DNA from: JAEXNA01 sp050486105
Lineage (GTDB): Bacteria; Vulcanimicrobiota; Xenobia; Xenobiales; JADMJV01
NCBI GenBank assembly: GCA_050486105.1
Contig: JBJHCR010000342.1
Location: 1-6,588 of the forward strand
Length of the DNA stretch: 6,588 bases
Direction: 5' to 3'
Below are positions 5,187 through 6,588 of the stretch, in pieces; positions within the stretch are counted from its first letter, which is position 1, and each line of letters opens with the position of its first letter. Under the pieces are notes generated by a model. It was not told where the DNA came from and did no database searches. It saw only the letters and a list, made by a program, of their open reading frames with translations. The position numbers were made by a program, and so were the translations under genes.

Positions 5187-6588
5187 CTAATTCAGATTGA
5201 AATACACGTGATCGAGCTTGCCTTCGCTGCCGGAAAACTTTCTTATGACATCGTCGAGATACAGACGATTGTAAACGAAATCAACGTCGGAGGCACCAGA
5301 GATCGAGATGGCTCCCAGAGAAACGAGAGCACCCTCGATGAGGAGTGATGCACCCTTCGTGTCAGCCTGAAACCCTCCGGAACCTGCGTGGACCAAACCT
5401 ACAAAAAAGACGTCGGCAAAGAGGGGCACCTCCTCTTGCAAGTAGTCGTTCATGCTCATATCCAGCCGCTCGGCCCAAACGGAATAAAACATGATGTTGG
5501 CATCGATAGACCCCACCACAGCGTCGAAGTGCCCCGACGAATCGGTCAGCCATTCCACCCGGTTATCAAAAGCGAACTGACGGAGACGAACGTATTGCTC
5601 GAGGGTGAGGGGCCCCGACCATTGACTGCCGAACGGGGAAACCGAAAAATCCGGGGTGACCGACAAACCGAGTTCTTGAGACAGCTCGCTCCAGTAGTAC
5701 TGTGCTCCGTGCCCGAGTGGGACGCTCCTCAGTCCCCCAGGCTGAGCGGGATCGCCTCCCACCACATCGCGGCGCCCGGTTAAAGGTCGATCATGCCATC
5801 TATCGTAGGCATCGTAGCCTCCGTGCTGAGCCAAGGCTTGACGATAGACCTCCCAGTCGAGAGCCAAGTGCTGGGACGATGAACTCCCGTTCGCTGGGTC
5901 CTCAGCCCCTAAGAAAATCGACCGACCATGCACGGCCACGGCAAGGTCTGGCTCGGCTCTCAGGCCCGATTTTGCTCTCAATCCCACATCTCCATCGGCA
6001 TAGATCGACCCGAACCCGCCGGTGATCCCGTCGATGTTTAGGTCTCGTGTCACGACCAACGCTGCGCTGTGAGAAGCGGGATCCTCGAAGGCCGAGAAGC
6101 CTCCGCCCCCCCCCTCGAAATTTGTTAACCCCAGGTCGTCCATACTGTAGCCGAACTTCAAGTTCGGCTGCAGAGCGTCAGAATCGTGGGTGATGTCGAG
6201 GCTGCCTTCAACCTCGAAGCGTGTCCCCGGACTCAAGGCTATCTCCCCATTCAAGAGGTTGACCCTCATTTGGTGACTCGAATTCGAGCTGTAGAGAACC
6301 GGAAAATCATTCAGCGAGCCAACTAGAGTGGGCTCAATCTGAAGCCCTTCGGAGGAATCGGGATTCTCGTATCCCTCTTCGGAAGAGTTCACCGGGCCAG
6401 AGTCTGAAATCTCTTCGGAGGAGGCAGAAAGCCAGAGCTTCCCGTCGTGCTCCACGCCCCTATGCACGAGAACCTGCTTGCGCCATCGAACCGTCTCGCC
6501 ACCGCTCCCGACATCATCCACCGTCACGGGACTCCAGCGATGATACTCCACATTTCGAAAATGCATCCGCCCGTCGGGGATCCGAACC
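5187..6588 (-). CDS. Large cysteine-free, probably surface or pilus-associated protein (5' end missing)
   Basis: The last 466 residues of a longer protein are visible. An ATG at 6566 exists, but the frame stays open to the window edge (upstream codons read VRIPDGR) and no ribosome binding site precedes the ATG, so the gene very likely continues off the right side. There is no cysteine. An acidic Ser-rich stretch (about 48-75 from the ATG) is followed by beta-rich, Gly/Asp-rich sequence. The segments DLNIDGITGGFGSIYADGDV (175-194) and FFVGLVHAGSGGFQ (387-400) with LLIEGALVSLGAISISGASD (408-427) resemble the short beta-helix-like tails of PilX-type and other cell-surface proteins, where 'IYADGDV'-like repeats are common. 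No catalytic motif is recognised. The likely site is the cell surface or periplasm; the true N-terminus, with any signal or prepilin peptide, is outside the window. It precedes alkB on the same strand, but a functional link is not evident. Confidence 0.7.
   Translation of the reverse strand, partial: VRIPDGRMHFRNVEYHRWSPVTVDDVGSGGETVRWRKQVLVHRGVEHDGKLWLSASSEEISDSGPVNSSEEGYENPDSSEGLQIEPTLVGSLNDFPVLYSSNSSHQMRVNLLNGEIALSPGTRFEVEGSLDITHDSDALQPNLKFGYSMDDLGLTNFEGGGGGFSAFEDPASHSAALVVTRDLNIDGITGGFGSIYADGDVGLRAKSGLRAEPDLAVAVHGRSIFLGAEDPANGSSSSQHLALDWEVYRQALAQHGGYDAYDRWHDRPLTGRRDVVGGDPAQPGGLRSVPLGHGAQYYWSELSQELGLSVTPDFSVSPFGSQWSGPLTLEQYVRLRQFAFDNRVEWLTDSSGHFDAVVGSIDANIMFYSVWAERLDMSMNDYLQEEVPLFADVFFVGLVHAGSGGFQADTKGASLLIEGALVSLGAISISGASDVDFVYNRLYLDDVIRKFSGSEGKLDHVYFNLN
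6106..6114 (-). repeat. Run of nine G in the surface-protein gene
   Basis: The coding strand has nine consecutive G (C9 on the plus strand), encoding part of the Gly152-Gly156 run (residues counted from the ATG at 6566). A gain or loss of one base would shift the frame and truncate the last ~300 residues. Shorter 7-base G or C runs occur in alkB (4565-4571) and in the USP gene (1467-1473). Runs of this length in surface genes can be phase-variation sites; whether this one varies is unknown. Confidence 0.5.

Overview
The window is a stretch of bacterial chromosome with moderately high GC and densely packed genes. It holds six protein-coding genes, one of them cut by the right edge, and four short intergenic gaps. 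I see no tRNA, rRNA, CRISPR array, transposase or integrase. Several GTG starts, purine-rich ribosome binding sites and intrinsic-terminator hairpins fit a bacterium. The phylum cannot be fixed from this sequence. The mix of an SUMF1/FGE-like protein with duplicated domains, a PilZ protein, a UspA-like protein and a large cysteine-free surface-type protein suggests a Gram-negative or deep-branching environmental lineage; that is only an inference.

Left part (1-1400): a non-coding stretch carries two imperfect hairpin repeats with a compensatory base-pair change, then a strong terminator (192-222), then a minus-strand gene for a DNA/RNA non-specific nuclease of the Serratia nuclease/EndoG family with all its key catalytic residues. 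A small divergence from the family is that it has neither a recognisable signal peptide nor any cysteine. A second, weaker minus-strand terminator (1356-1378) separates it from the next unit.

Middle (1401-4457): a minus-strand pair encodes a PilZ-domain protein (upstream) and a universal stress protein (downstream), probably cotranscribed. A ~150-bp gap with an 11-bp-phased direct repeat (GGTTAACA twice) separates them from a divergent plus-strand gene of 704 codons. This large gene is the most unusual in the window. It is an internal tandem duplication of a unit of about 366-370 residues, each unit made of an alpha-helical segment followed by an SUMF1/FGE (C-type-lectin-like fold) domain. 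Neither copy has the paired cysteines of true formylglycine-generating enzymes.

Right part (4458-6588): alkB, a textbook 2-oxoglutarate/Fe(II) DNA-alkylation repair dioxygenase, converges on the FGE-like gene with only 4 bp between stop codons. Upstream of alkB on the same strand lies the 3' part of a large cysteine-free, beta-rich, probably extracytoplasmic protein whose reading frame is open through the window edge. Its coding strand contains a run of nine G, a possible slippage site.

Possible links between genes: PilZ (second-messenger sensing), USP and AlkB suggest a stress/signalling neighbourhood, but no single pathway is shown by the sequence. The divergent PilZ and duplicated FGE-like genes share one control region and are the best candidates for a functional pair.
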